A stretch of 35,875 nt of DNA. It comes from Pseudonocardiales bacterium (lineage in GTDB: Bacteria; Actinomycetota; Actinomycetes; Mycobacteriales; Pseudonocardiaceae). Within the stretch, counting starts at the first letter, position 1. Every line of letters begins with the position of its first letter. The translations under genes and the position numbers were made by a program. Below, one piece after another: positions 15,860 to 24,627 of the stretch. The stretch spans positions 1 to 35,875 of the forward strand of contig JAODNG010000435.1 of NCBI GenBank assembly GCA_025465385.1, in the 5' to 3' direction. The notes under the pieces were generated by a model that worked only from the letters and a program-made list of their open reading frames with translations, did not search any database and was not told the DNA's origin.

Positions 15860-15867
15860 CCGGTCAG

Positions 15868-16971
15868 TCAGCTCGGGCCCGCGACCCCGGCAGGCGTTCC
15901 TGGATCAGCGGCAACCGGGCCGGTGCTTTGTGGGCGGGCGGACACCTGTGGCAGCGGCACGGTTTGGAGTACCCGGGTGACGATGTGTTCGACCGGCACA
16001 CCGTCGGCCAGCGCATCGTAGGACAGCACTAGGCGGTGTCGCAGCACGTCAGCCGATACGTCCACCACATCCTGCGGCAAGACGTAGTCCCGCCCGCGGA
16101 TCAACGCCAACGCTCGGGCTGCCGCGACGATACCCAGGCTGGCCCGTGGGGAGGCGCCGTAGGCGACCCAGCCGGCCACGTCGGACAGGCCGTGCTCGGC
16201 TGGTGTCCGAGTGGCGAGGACCAGTCGCACCACATAGTCGACCAGTGCGTGATGCACGAACACCTGTGCGGCGACCTCTTGCAGCCGGATCAGCTCGGCG
16301 GGGTCCAGCACCTGGTTCGGCTCGGGAGGATGCACACCCATCCGGTAGATGATCTCGCGCTCCTCCTCTACCGTCGGGTATTCCACCTGGATCTTGAACA
16401 GGAACCGGTCACGTTGTGCCTCGGGAAGTGGGTAGACGCCCTCGTTCTCGATGGGGTTCTGGGTGGCCAGCACGAGAAATGGCGTGGGCATCGGGTAGGT
16501 GGTGCCACCGATGGACACGTGGCGTTCGGCCATTACCTCCAGCAACGCCGACTGCACCTTGGCCGGGGCACGGTTGATCTCATCGGCGAGTACGAAGTTC
16601 GCCACCACCGGCCCCAGCTCAACGTCGAACTGCTCCCTGCCCTGCCGGTAGATCCGGGTGCCGAGGATGTCGGCGGGAACCAAGTCAGGAGTGAACTGGA
16701 TGCGCGAGAACGAACCGCCCACTACCCGGGCGGTGGTCTCCACAGCGAGGGTCTTGGCCACTCCCGGCACGCCCTCGAGCAGCAGGTGGCCGCGGGCCAG
16801 CAAGCCGACCAGCATCCGCTCGACCAAGCGATCCTGACCTACGATCACCCGCTGGATCTCGAAGGCCGTCCGCTCGATGAGCTGCGCGTCCCTGGCTGGG
16901 GTGGCTACTCGGCCGGGATGGGCCGGCCGGCCGGACGCTGGCAGGTCGGCCCCGCCGTCGGCCTTACTCAC
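15868..16971 (-). CDS. moxR: MoxR-family AAA+ ATPase
   Basis: 367 residues from GTG 16971, selected because GAGGAGGAG stands just upstream; the frame is open to 17043 without such a signal. Walker A GVPGVAKT at 67-74, Walker B FVLADE at 126-131, sensor-1 region LVLATQNPIENEGVYPLPEA and the arginine-finger segment AQRDRFLFK are all present. A C-terminal AAA lid (SPRASLGIVAAARALALI, DYVLPQDVVDV) follows. The first 30 residues and last 25 are Pro/Ala-rich and likely flexible. MoxR ATPases act as chaperones for maturation of envelope or metal proteins together with VWA partners. First gene of the moxR-DUF58-VWA-fabG-inhA-hemH run. Confidence 0.95.
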   Translation of the reverse strand: MSKADGGADLPASGRPAHPGRVATPARDAQLIERTAFEIQRVIVGQDRLVERMLVGLLARGHLLLEGVPGVAKTLAVETTARVVGGSFSRIQFTPDLVPADILGTRIYRQGREQFDVELGPVVANFVLADEINRAPAKVQSALLEVMAERHVSIGGTTYPMPTPFLVLATQNPIENEGVYPLPEAQRDRFLFKIQVEYPTVEEEREIIYRMGVHPPEPNQVLDPAELIRLQEVAAQVFVHHALVDYVVRLVLATRTPAEHGLSDVAGWVAYGASPRASLGIVAAARALALIRGRDYVLPQDVVDVSADVLRHRLVLSYDALADGVPVEHIVTRVLQTVPLPQVSARPQSTGPVAADPGTPAGVAGPS

Positions 16972-17062
16972 GGGCTCCTCCTCGCAACGGATCCGACTGG
17001 GCACCAATCTGACTCGGGCGCAGATCGACTGCAGCAGATCCACAGGGTCCAGCCAGACCCAA

Positions 17063-17082
17063 CCGCCGCACCGGTGTGGCGG
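17063..17082 (-). terminator. Near-perfect 20-base palindrome behind the NlpC/P60 gene
   Basis: The sequence from 17063 to 17082 equals its own reverse complement except for one symmetric pair of positions. It begins 12 bases after the endopeptidase stop. It could end that transcript or bind a protein before moxR. Without a real loop the RNA hairpin would be short, so the terminator reading is tentative. Confidence 0.35.
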
Positions 17083-17094
17083 CTGTGAAGGTAG

Positions 17095-18420
17095 TCAGAG
17101 CACCCGGACGGCGTAGGGCATGATACCGCTGTAGCGAACCGAAGTGACCCGGACCGCGGCTCCGGAGTATGGCGCCTCAATCATCTGTTCGCCGCCGATA
17201 TAGAGCGCCACATGGTGAATGTCGCCGTCGGTGCTCCAGAAGAGCATATCCCCCGGGCGTTTCTGGGCCAGCGGTACTTTGCGGCCGGTGTTGTACTGAA
17301 AGCCGGTGTAGTGCGGTAGCGATCCACCGAGCGCGTGTGAGAACGCGTAGATCATCAGGCCGGAGCAGTCGAAGCCTACCCTGCGGTAGTCGCCGTAGGT
17401 GTCCGCGACGCCGCCGTCGCGAACGCCGACCGTGGGTCCGTCGGCGTTGCCGCCACCCCACGAATAGCGCACGCCCAGCTGAGCCATCGCCCGGTTGATT
17501 ACCGACTGGACAGAGCTGGTGGCCACCCGAGAGCTGCCGCCGGTGACCGCGGAACTTCTCTCGGCGGCGGCGGCAGCGGCCGCAGCCGCCGCCGCCTGTT
17601 CGCGATCGCGTTCCACTCGCCACTGGTCGTAGCGCTGCCGCTGCCCGCGCAGTCCGGCTACGGCGTTTTGCGCATCGAAGAGTTGCCGCTCAAGATCGGA
17701 CTTGTGATTCTGCAGGGCGGTGGATTTTGCGGATTGCGCTGCCTCCGTATCGATGGCCACGCGGTAGGCGGTGTCCAGCGCCGTTTTGGCGTCAGTAGCA
17801 GCATGCTTGGCGGCCTGAGCCGCTGCCAGGGCCGCCCGGGTCTGAGAGTCCTTATTTGCGGCATCGACGCGGGCTCGCCGCATGTTGTCCACCGCGTGTA
17901 GCTGAGCCCCTCCCACCGCATCCAGCAGCTCGGCCCTGGCGAGGAGGTCCTTCGGACTGGTCGAGCCGAGGAAGGCCGACAGCGATCCCACGGTGTTGCC
18001 CTGACGAAAACTCGCGGCCGCGAACTGGTCGAGATCCTTATGCGCCACCGCGATCTGGGCCGCCGCCGCATCGGCTTCGGCGCGGGCGCTGTCTGCTGCG
18101 AGATTCGCCGCGGTTGCGGCGTTGTCCGCAGCCTGCAGGTTGATCAGCGCCTTGTTGGCCTGCTCGTGCCGGAGCTCCACCTGCGATTGACTTGCCAGCA
18201 GGTCGGCGTCCGCCTGGGCGACCTGGTTGGCTAATTGGCCTACCCGGGTCGCGGTCGCGTCGACGTGGCCCTGACTGGATTTGAGATCGTCGTCGCTGGG
18301 ATTGGGCGGAGGCGGCGGCAGCGCTTGTCCAACGGCCGGGTGACCCACTAGTGCCAGCACCGCAAGCATCACTGCGACAAACCCATGGCCGGCGAGGTGA
18401 CGTCGACTCCGGACGCTCAC
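17095..18420 (-). CDS. Secreted NlpC/P60 peptidoglycan endopeptidase, RipA-like
   Basis: 441 residues from GTG 18420 with GGAAGGAG upstream. N-terminal Sec signal (HGFVAVMLAVLALVGHPAVG, cleaved near residue 33). A long Ala/Gln/Asp-rich coiled-coil region (about 45-290) follows, then a C-terminal NlpC/P60 domain (about 305-441). The catalytic Cys352 (GFDCSGLMIYAF), His403 (IHHVALYIGG) and Glu415 (QMIEAP) match the Cys-His-Glu triad of M. tuberculosis RipA, including the 12-residue His-Glu distance. It cuts the D-Glu-mDAP bond in stem peptides and is needed for daughter-cell separation in relatives. The coiled coil probably acts as an inhibitory pro-domain. The counterpart is Rv1477; a second RipB-like gene is not present here. 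I searched the 200 bases upstream for a c-di-AMP riboswitch and did not find its core motifs. Confidence 0.93.
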   Translation of the reverse strand: MSVRSRRHLAGHGFVAVMLAVLALVGHPAVGQALPPPPPNPSDDDLKSSQGHVDATATRVGQLANQVAQADADLLASQSQVELRHEQANKALINLQAADNAATAANLAADSARAEADAAAAQIAVAHKDLDQFAAASFRQGNTVGSLSAFLGSTSPKDLLARAELLDAVGGAQLHAVDNMRRARVDAANKDSQTRAALAAAQAAKHAATDAKTALDTAYRVAIDTEAAQSAKSTALQNHKSDLERQLFDAQNAVAGLRGQRQRYDQWRVERDREQAAAAAAAAAAAERSSAVTGGSSRVATSSVQSVINRAMAQLGVRYSWGGGNADGPTVGVRDGGVADTYGDYRRVGFDCSGLMIYAFSHALGGSLPHYTGFQYNTGRKVPLAQKRPGDMLFWSTDGDIHHVALYIGGEQMIEAPYSGAAVRVTSVRYSGIMPYAVRVL

Positions 18421-18623
18421 ACCTCACTCCTTCCCCGGTGGCCTCGGCAGGCGCCAGTCCGCTCTGACGCCAGCGGATTTCGTCAAGTAGGCATGCGGGT
18501 GCACTCTGTCACGAGCCCCTCACAAACACCAACAAGCCCATAGGCAACTTACGCAACATCAGCCACATGGGCTAATACAGGGGGGGCGTCACAGCTAGTG
18601 ACAGGAGGGGCGACCGGGGCAGG

Positions 18624-20162
18624 TCAGTTCACCTGCCGCTCCCGGCCCTCCCAATACTCCTGGCGCAGCTTGAACTTCTGGATCTTGCCAGTGGCGGTAC
18701 GCGGAATAGCCTCGCGAAACTCCACCGATGTCGGTGCCTTAAAGCCGGCTAGCCGTTCCTTGCAGTAGGCGATCAGCTCGTGCTCGGTGACCTGCTGCCC
18801 CGCGGCCACGACGACCAGCGCTTTGACCGTCTCACCCCATCGTTCCGACGGCGCGCCGATCACCGCGACCTCGGCCACGGCCGGGTGACTGAACAGGCAG
18901 TCCTCCACCTCGATGGAAGAGACGTTCTCACCGCCGGTGATGATCACATCCTTTTTCCGGTCAATAATGGACAAGTAGCCCTGGTCATCCACCTGCCCGC
19001 CATCGCCGGTGTGAAACCAGCCGTCCACGAGCACTTCGCTGCTGGCCTGCGGGCTGTCCCAGTAACCGGCCATCACGACATTGGAGCGGGCCAAGACCTC
19101 TCCGGACTCGGAGGTACGCAGTTGCACGCCGAGCGCTGGGGCACCGGCCCGGGACAGCCGGCGGGCGCGATCAGCAGCGGGCAGCTCATCATCGGCCGGT
19201 CCGCCGCGGTTGAAGGTCAACAATGGCGCGGTCTCGGACAGCCCGTAGAGCTGCATGAACTCCCAACCGAGTTCCTCGCCGACCCGTTGGATCAGCCTGG
19301 TGGGCGGCGGCGCACCCGCGCAGACCAACCGCACCCGCCCTCGCCCCGGAATCTCGCCATCCCAGCTCGTAGCGGCGTCGAGCACCGCGTTCCACACCGC
19401 GGGGGCGCCACACATCAGCGTCACGCCGTGCTGGTCGATCCGCCGCAGGATCTCGGCGCCATCAATCCTGCGTTGGACGATCTGCTTGGCTCCCAACCCG
19501 ACAAGGCCGAAGGGCATGCCCCAGCCGTTGCAATGGAACATCGGCAAGGTGTGCAGGTAGACGTCACGTTCCCAGACACGTGTGTGCATGGCGAAGGTCA
19601 CCGCGTTGATCCAGATGTTGCGATGGGTCAGCTGCACTCCTTTGGGCCGGGCGGTTGTGCCCGAGGTGTAGTTGATCGTCGCCGTGGCGTCCTCGTCAGG
19701 CTCGGCCCACAGCTGCGGCTCGGTGTCGAAGCGCATCACCTGCTCGTCGGTCTCGGTGCCCAGTACGAACCGGTGTGGCGCGGCCACCGCTTTGAGGGCG
19801 TCGTCGAGTTCCGGGTCGACCAGCAGCACCGACGCGCCGCTGTGCGACACGATGTAGTTCACCTCGTCAGCGTGCAGCCGGAAGTTCACCGGCACGCAGA
19901 TGCGGCCGCTGGCGGGGACCGCATGCAGTAGCTCGAGCAGCCGCGTCGAGTTGTGGCTGACAACGGCGACCCGCTGTCCTGGACCCAGACCGAGCGCGTC
20001 CAGGCCCGCCTGCCAGGCGCGGACCCTGCTGCCCAGCTCCTGGAAGCTCGACGTGGGCACCGGGGCGGCCGGTTGATCGGGGTCGTCGACCACTGCGGTC
20101 GACTGGGCGAACGCCGTCTCGCCGCGGGCCAGGAAGTCAGCGACGGTCAAAGGCACCCGCAT
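18624..20162 (-). CDS. Acyl-CoA synthetase (AMP-forming, medium/long-chain FadD type)
   Basis: 512 residues from ATG 20162 (GGAGG eight bases upstream; a GTG nine bases earlier abuts the GGAG and is less likely). Adenylating enzyme of the ANL superfamily. Seen: P-loop YTSGTTARPKGVQLTHRN, LPMFHCNGWGMPFG, A5 motif LYGLSETAP, HTGDGGQVDDQGY with the A7 aspartate, IIDRKKDVIITGGENVSSIE, and the C-terminal catalytic lysine in TATGKIQKFKLR. The GGENVSSIEVE form is usual in fatty acyl-CoA ligases of the DMSP-lyase/medium-chain group. It activates a fatty acid to acyl-CoA. Divergent from aconitase across about 180 bases. The real chain length cannot be told. Confidence 0.93.
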   Translation of the reverse strand: MRVPLTVADFLARGETAFAQSTAVVDDPDQPAAPVPTSSFQELGSRVRAWQAGLDALGLGPGQRVAVVSHNSTRLLELLHAVPASGRICVPVNFRLHADEVNYIVSHSGASVLLVDPELDDALKAVAAPHRFVLGTETDEQVMRFDTEPQLWAEPDEDATATINYTSGTTARPKGVQLTHRNIWINAVTFAMHTRVWERDVYLHTLPMFHCNGWGMPFGLVGLGAKQIVQRRIDGAEILRRIDQHGVTLMCGAPAVWNAVLDAATSWDGEIPGRGRVRLVCAGAPPPTRLIQRVGEELGWEFMQLYGLSETAPLLTFNRGGPADDELPAADRARRLSRAGAPALGVQLRTSESGEVLARSNVVMAGYWDSPQASSEVLVDGWFHTGDGGQVDDQGYLSIIDRKKDVIITGGENVSSIEVEDCLFSHPAVAEVAVIGAPSERWGETVKALVVVAAGQQVTEHELIAYCKERLAGFKAPTSVEFREAIPRTATGKIQKFKLRQEYWEGRERQVN

Positions 20163-20330
20163 GGTTGCCACCTCCGGCGTGTTCTCATTACCAAAGAGAC
20201 CCAGGGTATGACGTGTTACCAGGATGCTTCGTGCACTTCACCTGATCGTTAAGGCCGCGCCCGCTGATCACCCCGGCGGATGCTCAGACGTAGAGTCACG
20301 GTGTAGGGCACCGCGTTAGCCCTCTCCCAA

Positions 20331-20335
20331 GGAGG
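20331..20335 (+). promoter_or_regulatory. Shine-Dalgarno of aconitase
   Basis: GGAGG preceded by AA, five bases before ATG 20341. It selects this ATG over an in-frame GTG at 20335 that overlaps the site itself. Confidence 0.75.
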
Positions 20336-20340
20336 TGTCG

Positions 20341-23181
20341 ATGACCCACCCAGCAGCCAGCGCCGACAGCTTCGGCACCCGCGGCACCCTGTCCGTCGGA
20401 TCCGCCCGCTACGAGGTGTTCCGGTTGGCCGAGTTGGACCGGCGCCTCGGTACCCGGTGGCGTGCCCTGCCGTACAGCTTGAAGGTGCTGCTGGAGAACC
20501 TGCTGCGCTGGGAATCAGACACTGTCGGTGGGCGTGTCACGGCCGAACACATCGCGGCGCTCGCCGGTTGGGACGCGCAGGCACAGTGCTCCACTGAGAT
20601 CCAGTTCACTCCCGCCCGCGTCATCATGCAAGATTTCACTGGAGTGCCCTGCCTGGTCGATCTGGCCACGATGCGCGAGGCGGTCACAGCCCTGGGTGGC
20701 GATCCGCATGCGGTCAATCCGCTGGCGCCTGCCGAGCTGGTCATCGATCACTCGGTGATCGCCGATGTGTTCGGCCGTCCGGACGCCTTCGAGCGCAATG
20801 TCGACCTGGAGTACCAGCGAAACTGGGAGCGCTACCAGTTCCTGCGCTGGGGCCAGGGTGCCTTCGACGAGTTGAAGGTAGTCCCGCCGGGGACCGGCAT
20901 TGTGCACCAAGTCAACATCGAGCATCTGGCCCGTACCGTAATGATCCGCAACGGCCAGGCATATCCGGACACCGTGGTGGGCACCGACAGCCACACCACG
21001 ATGGTCAATGGGCTCGGCGTGTTGGGCTGGGGCGTGGGTGGAATTGAGGCCGAAGCAGCGATGCTGGGTCAGCCAGTGTCGATGCTCATCCCGCAGGTGA
21101 TCGGGTGCAAACTCACCGGGTCCATCCCGCCGGGGGCAACCGCGACCGATGTCGTGCTCACCCTGACCGAGATGCTTCGCCGATACGGCGTGGTCGGGAA
21201 GTTCGTCGAATTCTACGGCGAGGGTGTGGCTGCGGTGCCGCTGGCCAACCGCGCCACCATCGGCAACATGAGTCCGGAGTTCGGCTCCACCTGCGCGATC
21301 TTCCCGATTGATCAGGAGACCGTCCGCTACTTGACGTTGACCGGTCGCCCCGCCGAGCAGCTTGCGTTGGTCGAGGCCTACGCCAAGGAACAGGGCCTCT
21401 GGCACGACCCGCACCGGGAGGCCACCTACTCCGAGTACCTGGAGCTGGACCTGTCCACCGTGGTGCCCTCCATCGCCGGGCCCAAGCGCCCGCAGGACCG
21501 GATCTCACTGACCGACGCCAAGCCGGCGTTTCGCCGCGCGCTCGTCGGCTACACGTGCGCTACCGAGTGCCCGGTCGACGAGGCCGGCGCCGAATCCTTT
21601 CCGGCCAGCGACGCTCCCGCGGTGAGCGGCGGTAACGGCGCCGAAGTACCGTACAAAGCGACCTCTCCCGCCGCCGACGCGTCGGGCCGTGCCAGCTCTC
21701 CGACGCCAGTGCGGCCATCCAAGGGCGCTGGCTACGAGATCGACCACGGTGCGGTGGTGATCGCTTCGATCACCTCGTGCACCAACACGTCCAACCCATC
21801 AGTGATGATCGGCGCCGCGCTGCTAGCCCGCAACGCCGTCGAACGGGGCCTGACCGTCAAGCCATGGGTGAAGACGTCGATGGCGCCGGGGTCCCAGGTG
21901 GTCACGGACTATTACGAGAAGGCTGCTCTGTGGCCATACCTGGAAAAGCTTGGCTATCACCTGGTCGGGTACGGCTGCACAACCTGTATCGGCAATTCCG
22001 GCCCGCTTCCCGAAGAGGTCCACCAAGCCGTTCATGACGCCGATCTCGCTGTAGTCAGTGTGCTGTCCGGTAATCGCAACTTCGAGGGCCGGATCAACCC
22101 GGACGTCACGATGAACTATCTCGCCTCGCCGCCGCTGGTGATCGCCTATGCGCTGGCCGGAACGATGGATATCGACTTCGCCAGCGACCCGCTGGGGCAC
22201 GACCGCGACGGCCAGCCGGTCTATCTTACGGACATCTGGCCCGCGCCAGAGGAAATTCAGAAGGTGATCGAATCCACGATCAGCCAGGAGATGTTCGCCA
22301 AAGATTACGCTGACGTCTTCGCCGGTGATGCTCGCTGGCAGTCACTCCCCACGCCGGAGGGCGAGACCTTCACCTGGGATCCGGAATCGACCTACGTCCG
22401 CAAGCCTCCGTATTTCGACGGCATGACCGCGCAGGCGCCGCCGGTGCGCGACATTTCGGCCGCGCGAGTGTTGGTGCTGCTCGGAGACTCGGTGACCACC
22501 GACCACATCTCACCGGCCGGCACGATCAAGGCGGATTCCCCGGCTGGCCGCTACCTGGCTGAGCGAGGTGTGGAGCGTAAAAACTTCAATTCCTATGGAT
22601 CTCGCCGGGGCAATCACGAGGTAATGATCCGCGGTACCTTCGCCAACATCCGACTGCGGAACTTACTGCTTAACAACACCAGTGGCGGCTACACCCGCGA
22701 CTTCACCACGGAATCCGACGGTGACCAACCGGTCCCGATATATGACGCGGCTCAACATTACGCCGCCAATGGGATTCCGCTACTGATCGTCGGGGGCAAG
22801 GAATACGGTTCGGGTTCTTCGCGGGACTGGGCGGCCAAGGGCACCCGATTGCTGGGAGTGCAGGCGGTGTTGGCCGAATCCTTCGAGCGCATCCACCGCT
22901 CCAACCTGATCGGAATGGGCGTGCTCCCATTGCAGTTTCCAGCCGGCGAATCGGCCTCGTCATTGGGTCTCGACGGTACCGAAACATTCGACATCTCCGG
23001 CGTCACCGCTCTGAATAATGGCTCTATCCCAGCGACGGTGCAGATCAAAGCCACCCGTGAAGGGGCCGATCCGGTTGATTTCGACGCCGTACTGCGCATC
23101 GACACCCCCGGCGAAGCTGAGTACTACCGCCACGGCGGCATTCTGCAATATGTTTTACGCGACATGGCGGGCCGCGCCTAG
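20341..23181 (+). CDS. acnA: Aconitate hydratase A
   Basis: 946 residues, standard for the AcnA/IRP type. It converts citrate to isocitrate in the TCA cycle using a [4Fe-4S] cluster. The three cluster cysteines are Cys480 (ITSCTNTSNPS) and Cys546/Cys549 (GYGCTTCIGNSGPL). Further family blocks: MQDFTGVPCLVDLA, VGTDSHTTMVNGLGVLGWGV, GNMSPEFGSTCAIFPID, SGNRNFEGRINP, DSVTTDHISPAG, SYGSRRGNHEVM and the swivel domain motif GGKEYGSGSSRDWAAKG. Residues about 405-465 form an Asp/Ala/Pro-rich insert between the cores, a feature of actinobacterial aconitases. In M. tuberculosis acn lies in the same neighbourhood and is followed by membrane protein Rv1476, which is missing here. Confidence 0.97.
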   Translation: MTHPAASADSFGTRGTLSVGSARYEVFRLAELDRRLGTRWRALPYSLKVLLENLLRWESDTVGGRVTAEHIAALAGWDAQAQCSTEIQFTPARVIMQDFTGVPCLVDLATMREAVTALGGDPHAVNPLAPAELVIDHSVIADVFGRPDAFERNVDLEYQRNWERYQFLRWGQGAFDELKVVPPGTGIVHQVNIEHLARTVMIRNGQAYPDTVVGTDSHTTMVNGLGVLGWGVGGIEAEAAMLGQPVSMLIPQVIGCKLTGSIPPGATATDVVLTLTEMLRRYGVVGKFVEFYGEGVAAVPLANRATIGNMSPEFGSTCAIFPIDQETVRYLTLTGRPAEQLALVEAYAKEQGLWHDPHREATYSEYLELDLSTVVPSIAGPKRPQDRISLTDAKPAFRRALVGYTCATECPVDEAGAESFPASDAPAVSGGNGAEVPYKATSPAADASGRASSPTPVRPSKGAGYEIDHGAVVIASITSCTNTSNPSVMIGAALLARNAVERGLTVKPWVKTSMAPGSQVVTDYYEKAALWPYLEKLGYHLVGYGCTTCIGNSGPLPEEVHQAVHDADLAVVSVLSGNRNFEGRINPDVTMNYLASPPLVIAYALAGTMDIDFASDPLGHDRDGQPVYLTDIWPAPEEIQKVIESTISQEMFAKDYADVFAGDARWQSLPTPEGETFTWDPESTYVRKPPYFDGMTAQAPPVRDISAARVLVLLGDSVTTDHISPAGTIKADSPAGRYLAERGVERKNFNSYGSRRGNHEVMIRGTFANIRLRNLLLNNTSGGYTRDFTTESDGDQPVPIYDAAQHYAANGIPLLIVGGKEYGSGSSRDWAAKGTRLLGVQAVLAESFERIHRSNLIGMGVLPLQFPAGESASSLGLDGTETFDISGVTALNNGSIPATVQIKATREGADPVDFDAVLRIDTPGEAEYYRHGGILQYVLRDMAGRA

Positions 23182-23363
23182 CGATTCGCCTAGTCATGGC
23201 CAGGCTGGTAGCTGCGCGGTGCTGATCGAGCTGCGATGGCCAACCGTTCCGAGCCGGCCAGGAGCGATCCCGCAAACTGGGTAAAGCGGGTCACGCGTAC
23301 GGCCGCCTGTCGGTGGGCATCCCTGAAGCAGAAGCGCTGGTCGACGGGAAGCTGAGGTCAGGT

Positions 23364-24380
23364 ATGACTCATCGTCAGGTTGTGGTGATCACCGGGGCGA
23401 GCGCGGGGATCGCCCGCGCGACCGCGCGACAATTCGGCGCCCGAGGGGCGCAAGTGGCGCTGCTGGCGCGCGGGCAGGCAGGTCTGGACGGCGCGGCCAA
23501 GGATGTAGAGAACGCCGGCGGCAGCGCCTTGACCATCCCCACCGACGTCGCGGACTATGACCAGGTCGACGCCGCAGCCACACAGGTTGAGGACACCTTC
23601 GGGCCGATCGATGTGTGGATCAATGTGGCGTTCACTTCCGTTTTCGCCCCATTCCACGAGATCGGGCCCGAGGAGTTCCGCCGGGTCACCGAGGTCAGCT
23701 ATTTGGGCTTCGTCTACGGCACCATGGTGGCGCTGGCCCGGATGCGGCCACGCGACCGGGGCACCATCGTTCAGGTGGGCTCCGCGCTGGGGGAACGCAG
23801 CATCCCGTTGCAGTCTGCGTACTGCGGCGCGAAGCACGCCATCAACGGGTTTACCGAGTCGCTGCGCACCGAGCTGATGCATGACGGCAGCAACGTCGCG
23901 ATCACGGTCGTGCAGATGCCGGCGGTCAACACCCCGCAGTTCTCCTGGGTACTCTCCCGGCTGCCCCACCACCCCCAGCCGGTGCCACCGATCTACCAGC
24001 CTGAGGTGGCTGCGCGTGCCGTCGTGTTCGCCGCCGACCACCCGCGCCGCAAGCAGTACTGGGTGGGTGCGAGCACCGCGGGCACCCTGCTCGGCCAGAA
24101 GATCGCCCCAGCGCTGCTGGACCGCTATCTGGCTAAGACCGGCTACCAGTCACAGCAGACCAAGGAGAAGGTCGGCCCGGACCGACCGCACAACCTGTGG
24201 AAACCCGTCGACGGCAAAGACGGGCACGACCACGGCGCGCACGGGGTGTTCGACTCCCAGGCCCATGGGCACTGCGCGCAGCTATGGTTCTCCCACCATG
24301 CCCGGCTGAGCTCGAGTCTGCTGGCGGGAGCCGGGATCGCGGCGCTGGCGACCGCGGTGTCGCGGTTGCGGAGGCGGTGA
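23364..24380 (+). CDS. Short-chain dehydrogenase/reductase with His-rich C-terminal extension
   Basis: 338 residues from ATG 23364; an in-frame GTG at 23313 is a weaker choice. Classical SDR domain in the first 250 residues: cofactor motif TGASAGIARATARQF, Ser in VQVGSALGERS, and catalytic Tyr-x3-Lys in SAYCGAKHAING. The usual NNA motif reads INVAFTS here, so one of its two Asn is replaced. The tail beyond residue 255 carries DRPHNLWKPVDG, a His-rich patch (GHDHGAHG, AHGHCAQLW) and a final hydrophobic stretch (SSLLAGAGIAALATAVS) that may anchor it to the membrane. Related SDRs with this kind of tail are common in actinobacteria. Substrate is unknown. About 180 bases after aconitase; no obvious terminator between. 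Confidence 0.88.
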   Translation: MTHRQVVVITGASAGIARATARQFGARGAQVALLARGQAGLDGAAKDVENAGGSALTIPTDVADYDQVDAAATQVEDTFGPIDVWINVAFTSVFAPFHEIGPEEFRRVTEVSYLGFVYGTMVALARMRPRDRGTIVQVGSALGERSIPLQSAYCGAKHAINGFTESLRTELMHDGSNVAITVVQMPAVNTPQFSWVLSRLPHHPQPVPPIYQPEVAARAVVFAADHPRRKQYWVGASTAGTLLGQKIAPALLDRYLAKTGYQSQQTKEKVGPDRPHNLWKPVDGKDGHDHGAHGVFDSQAHGHCAQLWFSHHARLSSSLLAGAGIAALATAVSRLRRR

Positions 24381-24414
24381 ACCGCTTCAACCTCCCTCGC
24401 GCGCTTGCCTGCGG

Positions 24415-24606
24415 CTAACGGCGGCCAGCGGCCAGTTGGTAGCGGATGAGTCGTAGGTCCAGGAGACGTCGCAGGTCATCGCCGGCGAGTGCCACGTCAG
24501 CGGTCTCGACCGCGACGTCGGCACCGGCCACACCCATCGCGATGCCAATGTCGGCCAGCGCCAGCGCGGGGGCGTCATTTCCGGCCGCGGCAATGCCACC
24601 GAACAT
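24415..24606 (-). pseudogene. Remnant of a P1B-type heavy-metal ATPase (CtpC/CadA-like hinge region)
   Basis: 63 codons of which about 45 match the conserved hinge of metal-transporting P-type ATPases: GNDAPALALADIGIAMGVAG, then ADVAVETADVALAGDDLRRL. Intact members have about 650-750 residues and read GDGxNDAPALA here; the first Gly-Asp of that motif is already lost (AAAGNDAPALA). The phosphorylation domain upstream and the last two membrane helices downstream are gone. An ATG with GGAGG seven bases ahead opens the fragment, so it could still be translated, but it cannot be a pump. It sits 21 bases beyond the last gene of the metal importer, pointing to a lost efflux pump or a rearranged metal locus. 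Confidence 0.75.
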
Positions 24607-24627
24607 CGTACGACCTCCCCTGGACCG

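Noticed and set aside
16036..17088. 350-codon + frame
   Set aside because: Antisense to moxR, whose AAA+ motifs are complete.
18421..18623. Possible c-di-AMP riboswitch before the NlpC/P60 gene
   Set aside because: Cell-wall hydrolase genes in actinobacteria often have one, but I could not find the GGGG...GAAUC-type or GCUGAACCCG core elements on the minus strand.
18780..19931. 383-codon + frame
   Set aside because: Antisense of the acyl-CoA synthetase, which shows all ANL motifs.
23236..23355. Short frame MANRSEPARS... of about 39 codons between aconitase and the SDR
   Set aside because: Weak ribosome site, no hydrophobic or repeat pattern, and no recognised homology; not enough to call a gene.
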